From NCBI RefSeq assembly GCF_033568475.1, contig NC_133122.1:69897442-69961441 (forward strand): 64,000 nt of DNA, in the 5' to 3' direction. The DNA is from Henckelia pumila (lineage: Eukaryota; Streptophyta; Magnoliopsida; Lamiales; Gesneriaceae). The notes under the pieces were generated by a model that ran no database searches, was not told where the DNA came from, and saw nothing but the letters and a program-made list of their open reading frames with translations. The translations under genes and the position numbers were made by a program. Shown here piece after piece: positions 10,624 through 22,923 of the stretch (position 1 is its first letter; the number at the start of each line of letters is the position of its first letter).

Positions 10624-10937
10624 ACGATCCATCTTGAAGTTGCCAAAGAAGATTTGAAGAAATTTAGTCCCTTTGTTTAGCATTTGTTTATGACTTTCAT
10701 TTATTTTTATATTTTGTAATGAATCACTTTGAGACATTTATAAATGTGCTTCTTTGATTCATATTTTTTTTTGTGCTTACATTCCACTTGAAATATAAAA
10801 TAAATTATAATTTCATGGAAAATGAAAAAAACAAGTTCATGACTGTACTTAGAAAATATTTAAGTTGCCTACGTACCAAATATAGGGATCAAGTCATAAT
10901 GTAGTTCAAAAATTTGATTGTTTGGGGGGGTGTCGTG
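10624..10937. other. PMD 3' flank, non-coding
   Basis: About 310 bases between the PMD stop and the tandem repeats. It is AT-rich, with T-rich runs and AATAAA-like hexamers near 10800 that could act in 3' end formation. No ORF or other signal was seen. Confidence 0.3.
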
Positions 10938-11188
10938 CACAGTTTATACTCATGCGGGCCAGGAGTATCTATTTCTTAACCACCCTAGACTAGGTGGGGA
11001 TTTAATATTTTAACGACATAAAATACCATAAGTGGGAAAAATACAGTTTAACCACATGAAGTCACTATTGGTGGGGACATAACAATTTAACCACATATAA
11101 TACCTTTGGTGGAGTATATAACAGTTTAACCACATGTAATACCCTTGGTGGATACCGTTCACAGTTTATACTCTTGTGGGTCAGGAGT
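10938..11188. repeat. Imperfect 39-bp tandem repeat between flanking 29-bp direct repeats
   Basis: Units starting TTTAAC(C/G)ACAT begin at 11009, 11047, 11086 and 11125 (38, 39, 39 and 40 bp), with a more diverged unit near 10972. Each ends with a GGTGG-like core followed by ACA. The array is bracketed by a 29-bp direct repeat, starting CACAGTTTATACTC, at 10938-10966 and 11160-11188. It lies between the 3' end of integrase and the antisense PMD gene; tandem repeats in this compartment are known in Tat/Retand-type elements. Confidence 0.8.
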
Positions 11189-11223
11189 TCTTCTTTTTTT
11201 CGATTTCTTTTTTTTTATGCGTA

Positions 11224-12666
11224 TTAACGCTTCAAGAATTTCCCGTTTATGGGACCAATCCTTAAGCCATCTTCGGCCACTAATCTATATGCACCATTAG
11301 TATAAACCTCTTTGACAACATATGGGCCGTCCCATTTTGATGTAAACTTGTTCCCGGTTTGATGAGTTGTGATGATGGGCCTTCTCACTGCGAGTACTAA
11401 ATCACCGACTTGAAATGAGCGCGATCGCACTTTTTTGTTGAAAGCTCTAGAGAGACGAGCTTGGTAACACTCAAGTCTTTGTTGCGCTTCCAGTTTTTTC
11501 TCATCGAGAGCTTCTAACTCCTCGAGGCGCAAACATGCATTTTCTTCTTCTGTCAGGCCTTCTTGTATAGTTATCCTTAGTGATGGAATTTGTTGCTCGA
11601 GTGGCATGATGACTTCCACACCATACACCAATGCATAAGGAGTTGCTTGAGTAGGCGTTTTGTAAGTGGTTCTATATGCCCATAGAGCCTCTCCAATCCT
11701 TTCATGCCAGTCTTTCTTTGATTTTGCAATTATCTTTTTCAAGAGATTACACAAGGTTTTGTTGAAAGCTTCGGCCAAACCATTAGCAGAAACATAGTAC
11801 ATAGAAGACTTTATTTGCTTAAAGCCAAACTTTTCACAGAGTTTATCAATCAAAGTGTTGCAAAAAGGTTTTCCATTATCTGTGATCACGTACCGAGGAA
11901 TCCCATATCGATATATAATGTGGGTGGGAATAAAATCAGCAACATTTTCCTTCTTCACTTCTTTGAGAGCTACCGCTTCAGCCCATTTAAAAAAGTAGTC
12001 TGTTGCAGCCAAGACATACAAATGTCCACTTGAAGATTTAGTCAGCGGTCCAACTACGTCTAAACCTCATGCGTCAAATGGCCAAGAGGCTACTGTAGGA
12101 TGCAACACCTCAGGTGATTGGTGAATGAAATTTGAATGGTACTAGCAAGCTTGACACCTTTGTGCATAATCCATGCAATCTTTCACCATTGTTGGCCAGT
12201 AATAACCCATTATTTTTATTCGAAAATGTAGCTTTGGACTTGATTGATGGGATTCGCAAATTCCAGAATGAGCTTCTTCCATCGCTCGGGTGGTTTCTTC
12301 ATCCCCTAAACACCGTAAGAAGACTCCATCAAATGAGCGCCTATATAAGGTATCCTTGTAGTAGATGAAACGCGTTGCGCGTCTTCGAATGTCTACCCTT
12401 TGACGCGGATCATTTGGAAACTTTTCATACTTCAAGTAATCAACAAATGCTTGACGCCAATCTTCTTTCTTAATTTCGAATACTTCGATAGTGTAATTAT
12501 CATCTTCTTTTTCTTCATCACTCTCATCCTCAAAAAGTGGCGGTACTACCCAATTTTTACATATTGGCACACGAGCTTCGTTGTTTGGCATGGAAATTGT
12601 AGAAGCAAGTTTGGCTAGTGCATCAGCTTGTTTATTGTCTTTTCTCGGCACATGCTCAATCTCCAC
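11224..12666 (-). pseudogene. Integrase of the Tat element (zinc-binding, catalytic core, C-terminal domain)
   Basis: One frame with stops at 12142-12144 (TAG) and 12067-12069 (TGA). The upstream part holds the His-His-Cys-Cys zinc-binding module (His pair near 12240, Cys pair near 12150). The core shows the three acidic residues: Ala-Thr-Asp-Tyr-Phe, Ile-Thr-Asp-Asn-Gly and the Glu of Gly-Leu-Ala-Glu-Ala-Phe-Asn-Lys. The C-terminal part has the Val-Gly-Asp-Leu-Val and Trp-Asp-Gly-Pro-Tyr blocks. The enzyme would join element cDNA to host DNA. There is no chromodomain, as expected for this lineage. Confidence 0.85.
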
Positions 12667-12669
12667 ATC

Positions 12670-13530
12670 ACCGAGCTACCCCATAAGCTTCCTAGCATAA
12701 TTATGATATGGGAGTAATTCAGGCTTTCTGACTTCATATGATCTGAGTAACTGATTAATCACCAGAGTCGAATCCCCATATACTTGAAGATGCAATTGCT
12801 TTATATCGACCGCCATTTCTAGTCCAAGGATAGGAGCTTGATATTCAGCAACATTATTGGAGCAATTTTGAGTCAAGGTGAATGAGTATGGAAACACTTC
12901 CCCATCAGATGTCACAAATATAACTCCAGCACCGGCTCTTTCCTTATTCGAAGCTCCATCGAAATACATTTTCCATGGAGGTTTAACTTCAATTACAAGA
13001 ACATCTTCATCCGGAAATTCATTAGATAGCTCCCAATCGGCAGGGATTGGGTGGTCAGCTAAAAAGTCAGCTAATGCTTGCCCTTTGACAGCCTTCTGAG
13101 GAACATATATAATTTCAAATTGCTGCAATTGGAGATACCATCTTGCAAGCCTATCAGAAAGAACTGGTCTTGACATCACATATTTTAGCGGGTTTGCTTT
13201 TGAGACAAGCCGAACAGTGTGGGCTTGGAAGTAGTGTTTTAGCTTCTAAATGACAAATATGAGGGTCAGGCCTAACTTCTCTATTGGTGAGTATTTCAAT
13301 TCATTTGGCTTCATCATTCTACTCAAATAGTATAGTGCAGTTTCCTTCCCATCATCATTATCTTGAGCTAATAAAGCTCCGACGGAATGCTTTTGAGCAG
13401 TGATATAGAGGGTTAATGGGCATCCAGGCACCGGGGCTGCCAACACGGGAGGCTTCATCAAATAGGCCTTAATGCTTTCGAAAGCATTCTCGCAAGATTC
13501 GTCCCACTTAAATTGAACCCCCTTTTTCAT
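12670..13530 (-). pseudogene. RNase H and second archaeal-type RNase H of the Tat element
   Basis: The frame is the same as the integrase; stops at 13246 (TAG) and 12676 (TAG). The part 13530-13246 is the retroviral-type RNase H, with Leu-Tyr-Ile-Thr-Ala and Gly-Ala-Leu-Leu-Ala-Gln, the usual first Asp being replaced. The part 13179-12676 contains a complete-looking second RNase H: Met-Tyr-Phe-Asp-Gly-Ala-Ser, Asn-Val-Ala-Glu-Tyr and Tyr-Gly-Asp-Ser. Elements with two RNase H domains, the second acting after decay of the first, are characteristic of the Tat lineage. Confidence 0.85.
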
Positions 13531-14282
13531 GAGGCGGCTAAATGGTTGACAACGGCAGCCAAATTTGAGATGAACCTCCTGATATATGCCAATTTTCCTT
13601 GCAAACTTTTCAGCTCGTGGATATTTCGAGGTCCAGACATTTTTAAGATTGCATCAATTTTGTCTTTCTCAATTTCAATCCATCGATGTCGGACAATAAA
13701 TCCAAGGAATTTTCCTGATGTGACACCGAATGCGCATTTCAAAGGATTCATCTTGAGTTGGTACTTTCTTAGGCGATCAAAAATTTTCTTAAATCTTCCC
13801 AATGGTTATTTCTCCATTTGGATTTAACAACCACATCATCAACATAGCATTCGACATTTTTGTGTAACATGTCATCAAAAATATTCTGCATTGCCCTTTG
13901 ATAAGTGGCACCAGCATTCTTTAATCCAAATGACATCACTTTGTAGCAATATATACCCTTTGGAGTGCGAAATGCAGTTAATTCTTCATCTTCTGGCGCC
14001 ATGAAAATTTGATTATATCCAGAAGATCCATCCATGAAAGGCAATGCTTCGTGACCCATAGTGGCATCAATCATGAGTTCAGTGATAGGTAATGAAAAGT
14101 CATCTTTTGGGCATGCATCATTTAGATCTCGAAAGTCAACACAAACCCAAATTTGTCCAATCTTTTTCTTTAAAGGAACTATGCTGGATATCCATGTAGG
14201 ATACTTGACTTCACGGATGAATCCAACATAAATGAGTTTGTTTCTCAGTTTTGATTGGAGGGACTAACTCAGGGCGGAACCT
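13527..14282 (-). pseudogene. Reverse transcriptase of the Tat element
   Basis: The RT blocks are spread over three frames. A stop precedes the Arg-Phe-Arg-Pro-Glu-Leu segment near 14285, with a frameshift near 14230. Then come Val-Asp-Phe-Arg-Asp-Leu-Asn, the Met-Asp-Gly-Ser-Ser-Gly-Tyr block and Phe-Gly-Leu-Lys-Asn-Ala. The catalytic Tyr-Val-Asp-Asp is intact (about 13830-13845). A second frameshift near 13790 leads to the Phe-Leu-Gly-Phe-Ile thumb region in 13802-13527. Confidence 0.85.
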
Positions 14283-15473
14283 TCATTGAGCTTTCTTGAT
14301 AGGCCGAGCTCCCTTTTTAACAGTTAAGTGATGGACAACCACTTTTGGATCTAGCCCAGGCATCTTTTTGTATGACCATGCAAATATATCTTTAAACTCA
14401 TGCAGTAACTCAATGTATGCTTCCTCTTCATTGATGGACAATAGGGCGCTGAGGTAGATTGGTCTCAGATTATCATCGTCGCCTAGATTAATCTCTTTCA
14501 ATTTATCAACAGTGGCTTTCACCCCTTCTTCAAGTTCAAGAGGGGAGATTTCAGCATCTTCCTTTGATGGAGTTTTTTCTTCATTTGAAGTGATGTGACA
14601 GGAATCAACGCTTTCTGTATCATCCTCATCTTTTTGAGTTTGAGTGTAAATCACTGTTTGCATCTTAGCCTTCAGGGTCTTATCGCATGATATAATAAAT
14701 GTGGTGCATCGCTTCATGCGGGATGGAATCAAACTTCGCAATCTTTTTGGGGTTTGCTAATTATGTGCCTTACGCAAATGCTTGGGAAAGTTCAATCTTT
14801 GTCGATTTCTTTGCCTTTTACGCTGGCCCAGCCTATCAAAGACAGACACTCGTTGATCTTTTTTGTTTTGTTCGTCAACAACGGTGTTTGACAAGTACTC
14901 ATCTTCAGCAATATAGTTGAGGCTGACTCTTTTGATGGCAATGTGGATGGGACTTTGTGGAATGAACCCAAGGCCTGGTCAAGTTTTTTTTTACAGTACA
15001 TGCATTTTCTTCAAGAGCGCTTGTTTGTTAAAAATTCCTGAGGGGAGTTTACCCAAGGTGAGGTTTTCATTTGGGTTGTATCCAGCTTTAACGAGTAGTT
15101 TATAAGCTTTTGGATCAAAGCCCTTCGCATTTTATAGTTCTGATTATTCCCCATGTTCTACCTCAGCCCCTTGAGTTGGACGGACAAATTCGATGATAGA
15201 TGGTCGTTTTTCATCAAGCTTTGTTTAAGGAAGTACCATATTTTTCAAAGGATTTTCTTCTTGGACAGGAAATTTACCTTTTGATTGCTCTTTGTGAACT
15301 TCCAAGGTTTCTTTAATCTTACTTTCTTCATCATCCTGTCTTTCGGGTTCCCGATGAGGTGAACACTCTTCGATTCTTGATGTCTTCTCATTCTCAAAGT
15401 AGTACTTGGCATCGACAAAGTGTGACTCTGCCTCGGTAAATGGTTTATCATCTCCAAGTACTTTTCTTACCAC
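14283..15473 (-). pseudogene. Protease-RT linker of the Tat polyprotein
   Basis: The readable parts are 15473-15225 (acidic, Glu/Lys rich) and 14741-14283, which ends in the Phe-Ala-Trp-Ser...Met-Pro-Gly-Leu-Asp block and the Pro-Ile-Lys-Lys-Ala-Gln segment that normally leads into Tat-lineage RT. Between 14742 and 15224 the sequence is broken in all frames. No independent function is claimed. Confidence 0.6.
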
Positions 15474-15503
15474 CCCATCTCGACAATATTTAAAACATTG
15501 ATG

Positions 15504-15785
15504 TCATGTAGAAGGAACTACCCCATTTTCATGAAGCCATGGTCGACCAAACAACATGTTGTATGATGTCCTGGAGTCTATGACATGAAAGAATGCACTT
15601 GAGGTCATGTCACCCATTATTAGTTCTAATCTTATGGCCCCAAGAGCCCTTTGTCCTCCTTGATTGAATCCTTGGATCATCAGGCGACTATTTGCAAGTT
15701 CTTCTGTGGCAATATTCAACTCCTTCATCGTAAGAAAAGACATAATATTAACTGTAGAGCCTCCATCAATTAATATCCTATTCAC
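15504..15785 (-). pseudogene. Aspartic protease of the Tat element
   Basis: 93 codons with the Asp-Gly-Gly-Ser-Thr-Val-Asn active-site block at the N-terminal end and a Phe-Gly-Arg-Pro-Trp-Leu block at the C-terminal end, both usual for Tat retropepsins. It is in a different frame from gag, so at least one frameshift separates them. Stops occur on both sides. Confidence 0.75.
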
Positions 15786-16222
15786 TTTTGCTCGCGACTA
15801 TAGCCCATGACAATTAAAGGCTGATTGTGAAAGTCCGAACCAAATGGTAGATCTTTGTCAGTGAATGCTAAGGTCGCTACACAATCTTTCTTATTTTTGG
15901 ACTGATCGACCTGGTTGAATAGAATTCCTTGTAAACCTGTTACGTATCATGATGCACCATCATGGTTATGTATTTCGATTTGATTGACATTCACATTATC
16001 CTCTTCAAGTGATATTTTTCCTTAGCAAGCCAACTGCATGATTTTATCCTTGAATATGAAGCAGTCATAAATAGGATGCCCGATCAACCGGTGATATTTG
16101 CAATATTTTGGGTCATCCACTCATGTAGCTTCTTCAGGTCGCTTCAGTTCTGGTAATTCAATCAAGTTTGCTTTGACCAAATAATCAAATATCCCCGATA
16201 CATCAGAGTCAAGAAAAGGGTA

Positions 16223-17455
16223 CTATTTTGATTGCATCTCCTTTAAACTCAACTTTTTTCGCTCTCTTTCCTCATATATCTCTTTCTTGCCATTGATTTT
16301 ATCACTTATATTTCCCTTGACTTTGACAGGTGTGGCATTAACTGTCATCGATTCTTTGGTCGGGGTCTTTGTGAAAGGCTTGCTTCCTTTCTTGAAGCCT
16401 TCCTTTTCTTTTGCTTTATGAGATTCATGAGCTGGAGGTCCCTCTGCTCCACTTGCAGCCATGCTCAATTCCATGTCATGAGCTCGAGTAGCTAGATCCT
16501 CGAATGTCTTTGGCTGGATTCCTTGAAGGATGTATCGAAGCCCCCAATGGATACCTTGGATGCACATCTCAATGGCGGAAGATTCCGACAATCGATCTTT
16601 GCAGTTAAGACTCAAATTTCTCCAATGATTGATATAGTCAATGACAGGCTCTTCTTTCCACTGTCGTGAGTTTGTCAGCTCGATCATGCTAACTATTCAT
16701 CGAGTACTGTAGAAGCGATTAAGAAATTCTTGTTCTAGCTGTTTCCAGCTATTAATCGAGCACGACTCTAGATCAGTGTACCAATCAAACGCATTCCCCT
16801 TTAGTGAACAAACAAATTGTTTGACTAGATAATCTCCATATGTCCCCGCATTATTACTTGTCTCGACGAAATGAGCCACATGTTGTTTTGGGTTTCCCTT
16901 GCCATCGAACTGCTGAAACTTTGGAGGCTGGTAACCAGTAGGCATTCTCAAGTCATCGATATTTTGCGAGTATGGCTTGGCATAGGTGAGAGACGACTTG
17001 GAACTTCCATCAAGTTTTTGTTTGATAGTACCCATGATGAAGTCTTTTAACTGGTTTACATGAAATGACCCATCAGGAGAAAAATGTAAATATTTAGTAT
17101 GTTCTTTTTCCTTTTTCTTCAATGATGACTCAGTTTCACCATTAGTTTTACCTTGTTTGTCCATGTCACTTGCATCAGTATGGTCTATCTTTTCCATCAA
17201 CTTCATAATTTGGGAGTCTTGATCTTGAACATGTTTCGAGAGTCCCTCAATTGCCTTCGTCAGATTTGCTATTTGATCTTCTAAAGTTGAGGCATTTGTC
17301 ACCATCACTGGTGCTATGTGCGAGTTTTGATGGGTTTCTAAGAAACGAGTTTGCTCAGAAGATTACTTCGACATACTTCTTGTGACGACTCCAAGACTTT
17401 CAGTTGACTTCGTAGTAGCAATCTTTATGTTGGGGATCTTGTTATTGGTGGACAT
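16223..17455 (-). pseudogene. Gag of the Tat element
   Basis: The likely start is the ATG at 17455-17453, 46 bases after the PBS, read in one frame to 16223 with TAA at 17365-17363 and TGA at 16699-16697. The N-terminal part is a coiled-coil-like helix. The central part has the Tat gag block with Pro-Pro-Lys-Phe-x-x-Phe-Asp-Gly-Lys-Gly-Asn-Pro, Phe-Asp-Trp-Tyr and Phe-Leu-Asn-Arg-Phe-Tyr. The C-terminal part is Lys/Glu rich. Downstream (16200-15990), another frame carries a Cys-x2-His...His...Cys module, badly broken. Confidence 0.8.
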
Positions 17456-17500
17456 GATGATTTAGAACTTTTGGCGAAGAGAAAAGATGAAGGGTAGAGA

Positions 17501-17520
17501 TGGTCCCACTGGGCGTGCCA
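17501..17520 (-). other. Primer-binding site of the Tat element
   Basis: Directly inside the LTR, the minus strand reads TGGCACGCCCAGTGGGACC, five bases after the LTR end. Similar TGGC-GCCC-GTGGG sites lie at this spot in Tat-lineage elements. The tRNA was not determined. Confidence 0.65.
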
Positions 17521-17525
17521 AAATT

Positions 17526-17874
17526 TGTAGCTCGAATTCTTTATTTCTTAAAATTAAGAAATAAAAAATTGATACAAAGTGATTTAAATAAATATAAGTG
17601 AATACAATCTCTAGATAATCCCTTGATTTTTCTCTTCAATGACAATTTCTTGTGAAATGTGAATTTCTTAAGTGTTTGATCTTCTTTGAATATGATTTGA
17701 TATCTTGATAACGTTAATTCGATGGGTTCACACATTGTTATCGAATTAACCTTCAAAATTTGTGAAAAACGTGATGAATGCCTTGAATCACGCCTTGAAT
17801 TTTGTTGATCTTGAATTTGGTGAAGAACAAAATCTTCTTGAATTTGAATGTATTTAAATATGTTGAAGAATAAC
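17526..17874 (-). repeat. Tat 5' LTR, inner part (3' end of the LTR), with ATAAC target copy at 17870-17874
   Basis: The minus strand ends with CGAGCTACA against the PBS spacer, giving the CA terminus. It continues after the T1 insertion at 41908, where similar Glu/Leu-codon-like AT-rich wording (TTGAATCACGCCTTGA) resumes. ATAAC at its right edge is one copy of the duplication made by T1. Confidence 0.75.
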
Positions 17875-19389
17875 TGTAGTGACCCAACCCGGATCCACTA
17901 ACTAATCAGAGTTATAGAAAAAGCGCACGCAATAAAAGCCTAAAGCGTAAAGAGCGGATAATTAAAATACAACAAATCCAATCGGCAGAATACAACCAAC
18001 GTTATCACAATTGTATAAATATTGTTATACAACCAAATCGAAGGTTCGGGGTAAATAAATCCCTACCCTCTACAACCTCGCACTCCCCAAGCTCAATCCT
18101 GCTGAGAGCCGCCTGGACCATCCAGCCTCAAACCTGCCCCGCCACAAGGTACACAATACCCAAACACAGGGGCGTGAGCTAGAACGCTCAATACAAAGCA
18201 ATGATATAAATACAAATATGCGCACACAGATGATTTAAAACTCAAGTGAAAACACTTGCTCATGGCGCCGGGAATATATAGCACCGGCTAGAGAGCTACT
18301 CCGCGAGGTACTCGTATATTCCATATCAGGGCTGAGCCAACCCCATCCTGACCCGAATCCAAAACAGGATACGAGTCCCATATGGAAACTGTCATACCTG
18401 ACTCGAGTCCAAAATGAGATCATCGTTCCCTATGGAGACTGTCAATGACTCACATCTCTCCGGATGCAGTCATACGTAAAATCATATATGTGCTAAGGCG
18501 GTAAAACATGCTAAAACATGATAAAACATATAGCACATACTCATGCAACATATAAGCAAATATATCATGCTGGATATCTCGGTCAGTACTTACGTACCTC
18601 TAACACTGCTGGTCAAACCTAGCTCTGCTGGTCTAGACTCCAAGCCTACTAGTCCAGTATACTAGCTACTACAATGCAAATATCCATGCATCAACAATTA
18701 AGATCTAAAAGCCTTAACTAAGCTATTGCATACTCCTAAATATTTTTAGGATGCCAAAGCTATAACTGCGTCCGTCGTTAGCCCTTTGCTGACGATAGCC
18801 TCAAAACTAGGCCGTAGCTCCGCGACGACGTCTAGATCACTAAGCCACTTCCGGATTCCCCGTAGGATGCCTAGATCTCCCTAGATCTGAGTTAGAAGGC
18901 TTAGGAATTGAGAGAGAAGAGAGGAGATTGGTGTGAGAAAATGAATTCTCGGACCCTTTATTTATAGGCAACGTTCGGGCCGTCCGAACTCGGCTTCGGG
19001 CCCTCCGAACTGGTTCGGATCCTCCGATCATGACTTCGGATCATCCGAACACGATCGGACCGTCCGATCCTTACTTCGGGTCTTTCGAAGTCACATCAGT
19101 GATGTCATCCATGATGTCACCTTGCTGACGTATTTGATGACATAAGCCCTAACCCTGTTCGGATCCTCCGATCCCACCGACGGAGCCTCCGATCCTCTTC
19201 GGATCCTCCAAACTCCAGTTCGGAGCGTCCGAACCTCCCGAGCCATTCCCACCATGTTCGAGTATCCTGGATCTGTTTCTGAAGTCCGTTATACCATCAG
19301 GAACTTACATAATCATGTTTTACTTAATCTAACCATGATCACGTGATTAATTACTCATTAATCACTAATTAGAAATGCGGGTTGCTACA
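17875..19389 (-). repeat. 3' LTR of T1
   Basis: 1515 bp, ending GGGTTGCTACA at 19389 and followed inward by the polypurine tract. TATAAATA is at 18966-18959 on the minus strand. Directly upstream of it (18968-19260) lies an array of TTCGGAxxxTCCGAA-type palindromes and TGACGT motifs. The part after TATA, with a pyrimidine-rich CTCTCTTC stretch, is the likely transcript start region. Confidence 0.9.
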
Positions 19390-19512
19390 TTCTCCCCCAC
19401 TTAAGAAATTTCGTCCTCGAAATTTAAGTCTTAGAGGAAAACATAAATAGCCAACCAAACGTTCTTTATTACAACTGAACAAGTATAACTCGATACAAAG
19501 AAGTACAAAATC

Positions 19513-22500
19513 TCAAAATAACTCGGGGTGCTCGGCTAACATCCGATTCTCCATCTCCCAAGTAGCTTCCTCTGTACCTCTGCGCTGCCTTTGCACCATA
19601 ACCAATGGTATTCACTTGTTACGAAGTACTTTGTCCTTCCTGTCAAGAATCCGTAGGGGTTTCTCCACATAAGATAGATCCCGATCTACCTTTACCTCGG
19701 TCGGGTGCAAAATATGTGACTCGTCCGCCACATACTGCCTCAACAAGGACACGTGGAACACATCGTGGATCTCCGAAAGATCGGGTGGCAAGGCCAGACG
19801 ATAAGCAACACCCCCAACCTTCTCGAGAATCTCGAAAGGACAAATGAATCTAGGTGTTAGTTTACCCTTGCGACCAAATCTCATCACCTTTCGAAAAGGT
19901 GACACACGCAAGAAAACGTATTCCCCTACCTCAAAATGAAGTGGCCTACGGTAAGTATTCGCGTAGCTAGCCTGTCGATCCTGGGCTGCCTTAACCCTGT
20001 GTCGGATCAACTCTAATGCATCAATCATCTGCTGAATCATCTGAGGACCCTCAACCTGACGCTCGCCAACCTCGTCCCAAAACAAAGGTGTACGACAACG
20101 GCGTCCATAAAGAGCCTCAAATGGTGCCATGCCAATGCTGCGATGGTAACTATTGTTGTAGGTGAACTCCACCAATGGTAAATGATCATGCCACGCTGGA
20201 CCAAAATCCATCACCGCCGTGCAAAGCATATCCTCTAGAGTGCGAATAGTACGCTCCGACTGTCCGTCCGTCTCTGGATGATAAGCCGTACTCAAGCTCA
20301 AAGTAGTACCAAGGGCTCGCTGGAAACTACCCCAAAATCTTGAGGTGAATCTCGGATCTCTATCGCTGACAATGCTCAACGGAATCCCATGCAATCGAAA
20401 AATCTCCCGCACATACAATTGTGCCATCCTATCAAAGGTGTAATCGCGGTTATAGGGAAGAAAATGCGCTGACTTCGACAACCGATCCACGACAACCCAA
20501 ATAGCATCACAATTCCTGGAAGACATAGGCAAGTGGGTGACAAAGTCCATCGTCACATGCTCCCACTTCCATTCAGGAATCTCTAAGCTGTGAAGTAACC
20601 CTCCGGGTCGTCTAAACTCTGCCTTGACTTATTGACACACAAGGCATCGGGATACGAACTGATAAACGATGCGCTTCATCCCTTTCCACCAAAATCGAGT
20701 GCGAAGATTCTTGTACATCTTCATGCTGCCGGGATGTACAGAGAATCGACTGTGGTGAGCTTGAGATAAGATCTCATCCCTCAAAGTAGAATCCGCGTGT
20801 ACCACAACTCGACCAAAAAGACACAACAGACCGTCTCCTTGCAGATGAAAACCAGAAGTGTTATCACCTTCAGCCAGCCGGGCCAACTTCTGAGTCTTCA
20901 GATCAGAATTCTGAGCTTCCCGGATTCGTCTGTATAGTGCTGGCTCTGCAAGCACAGAAGAGACACGAATCCCTTGTTGTTCTTTCTTATGACGGAACGT
21001 GAATCCCAAAGAACAACACTCCTCCACTGCCTTCGAAACCAAACTGGTACGAATGGAACTCATATAAACTTTGCGACTAAGTGCATCAGCAACAGGATTT
21101 GAAGAACCTGGATGGTACTTGATCTCACAATTGTAATCCTTCAATAGATCCATCCAACGACGCTGCCGCATGTTCAACTCAGCCTGAGTGAATAGATACT
21201 TCAAACTCTTATGATCGGTGAAGATCTCAAATCGTTCTCCGTACAAATAGTGACGCCATATCTTAAGAGCAAAGACAATGGCTGCAAGCTCTAAATCATG
21301 TACGGTATAGTTCTCCTCGTGAGTCTTTAGCTGTCTGGAAGCATAGGCGATCACGTGGCCATTCTGAGTCAACGCCCACCCCAAACCCTGGAGAGAAGCA
21401 TCAATGAAGACTACAAAACCACCTGATCCAGACGATAAAGCAAGAACTGGAGCTGTCGTCAGACGACGTCTCAACTCATGAAAACTGTCTTCACAAGCAT
21501 CAGACCAAGCGAAAGAAACGTCTTTCTTCGTCAACTGAGTCAAAGGCTTAGCTATCTGAGAGAAATTCTCCACAAAACGACGATAGTATCCTGCTAAACC
21601 AAGGAAACTACGAATCTCAGAAACTGTAGTCGGACATGACCAATTCAAAATCGCCTCTGTCTTGCTAGGATCAACAGATACGCCATCCTGAGAAATGACA
21701 TGACCAAGGAACACAACTCGATCAATCCAGAAGTCACACTTACTCAGCTTTGCGTACAACTGTCTCCCCCTCAAGACCTGAAGTACAGTATAGAGATGGT
21801 AGGCATGCTCATCCATGCTGCGAGAATACACCAAAATGTCATCGATGAACACCACCACGAACTTATCCAGAAAGTCGCGGAAAACTCTGTTCATCAGATC
21901 CATAAAAACAGCTGGAGCATTCGTCAAACCAAACGGCATCACTAGAAACTCATAGTGTCCATACCGCGTATGAAATGTTGTCTTAGGAACATCCTCCTGT
22001 CGAACTCGCAATTGATGATACCCAGACCGAAGATCAATCTTCGAATAGACAGAAGTACCCTGCAACTGATCAAAGAGATCATCTATCCGCTGAAGAGGAT
22101 ACTTATTTTTCACTGTCGCTTGATTCAATTGGCGGTAATCGATACACAACCACATTGAACCATCCTTCTTCTTGACAAACAGTACTGGGGCTCCCCATGG
22201 CGAAACACTAGGTCTAATATAACCCTTATCAAGAAGATCTTGCAATTGCTTCTGCAGCTCTTTCATTTCTGACGGTGCCAATCGGTAAGGAGTTCTGGAA
22301 ATCGGTGCAGTCCCTAGCACTAACTCAATGCCAAACTCAATCTCCCTTACTGGTGGCAAACCTGGAATCTCTTCCGGAAATACATCTGGAAAGTCTCAAA
22401 CCACTGGTATCTCTTGGATATCTGGCTCTCCTAAGGATGCGTCAATGGCGTAGATAAGGTAGCCTTCCCCGCCAGACTCTAAAGCACGTCGGGCCTTCAG

Positions 22501-22923
22501 AGCTGAAACCACTGGCATCGGGGGTCGCGCTCCCTCACCATAGAAATACCATGACATGTCATCCTCTGGACGAAACTGGACGAACCTCTAATAGCAATCC
22601 ACTATCGCTCGGTAGGTAGTCAATAGATCTATCCCAATGATGCAATCGAAATCCTCCATCGCTAGAATCATTAGGTTAGCACTAAGCTGATGTCCCTCAA
22701 AATCAAAAACACAACCCCCAACTAGATGCTTGGCTAAAACCTCGCTCCCCATAGGAGTAGAAACCACTAGCAACACGTCTAAAGGAATAAATGGCAATCT
22801 ATACTTCTTAGCGAAACGTGCTGAGACAAAAGAATGCGATGCACCGGTATCAATTAAAACATATGCAGGAAAACCACATAAACTACAGATACCTACTATC
22901 ATCCGATTGCTGTCAGCCTCTGC
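19513..22923 (-). pseudogene. T1 pol: protease, RT, RNase H, integrase, chromodomain
   Basis: One minus-strand frame runs from the B junction to TGA at 19515-19513. Internal stops: 22590-22588 (TAG), 22398-22396 (TGA), 20631-20629 (TAA), 19614-19612 (TGA). Protease shows Ile-Asp-Thr-Gly-Ala-Ser-His (about 22850); RT shows Phe-Ile-Asp-Asp-Ile-Leu (about 21830-21850). RNase H has Phe-Ile-Asp-Ala-Ser and Asp-His-Lys-Ser-Leu-Lys. Integrase has the His-His-Cys-Cys module (ending near 20635), Val-Val-Asp-Arg-Leu, Val-Ser-Asp-Arg-Asp and Gln-Ser-Glu-Arg. A chromodomain-like tail ends in His-Pro-Glu-Leu-Phe. Domain order and tail fit chromoviruses of the Tekay/Del group. No frameshift was needed, only point nonsense changes. 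Confidence 0.92.

Noticed and set aside
18968..19260. CRISPR-like short palindromic repeats
   Set aside because: Units are degenerate, unevenly spaced, contain no unique equal-length spacers and sit in a plant LTR promoter with a TATA box.
21700..22158. Plus-strand ORFs opposite T1 pol
   Set aside because: Shadows of the minus-strand RT coding frame, with no motif of their own.
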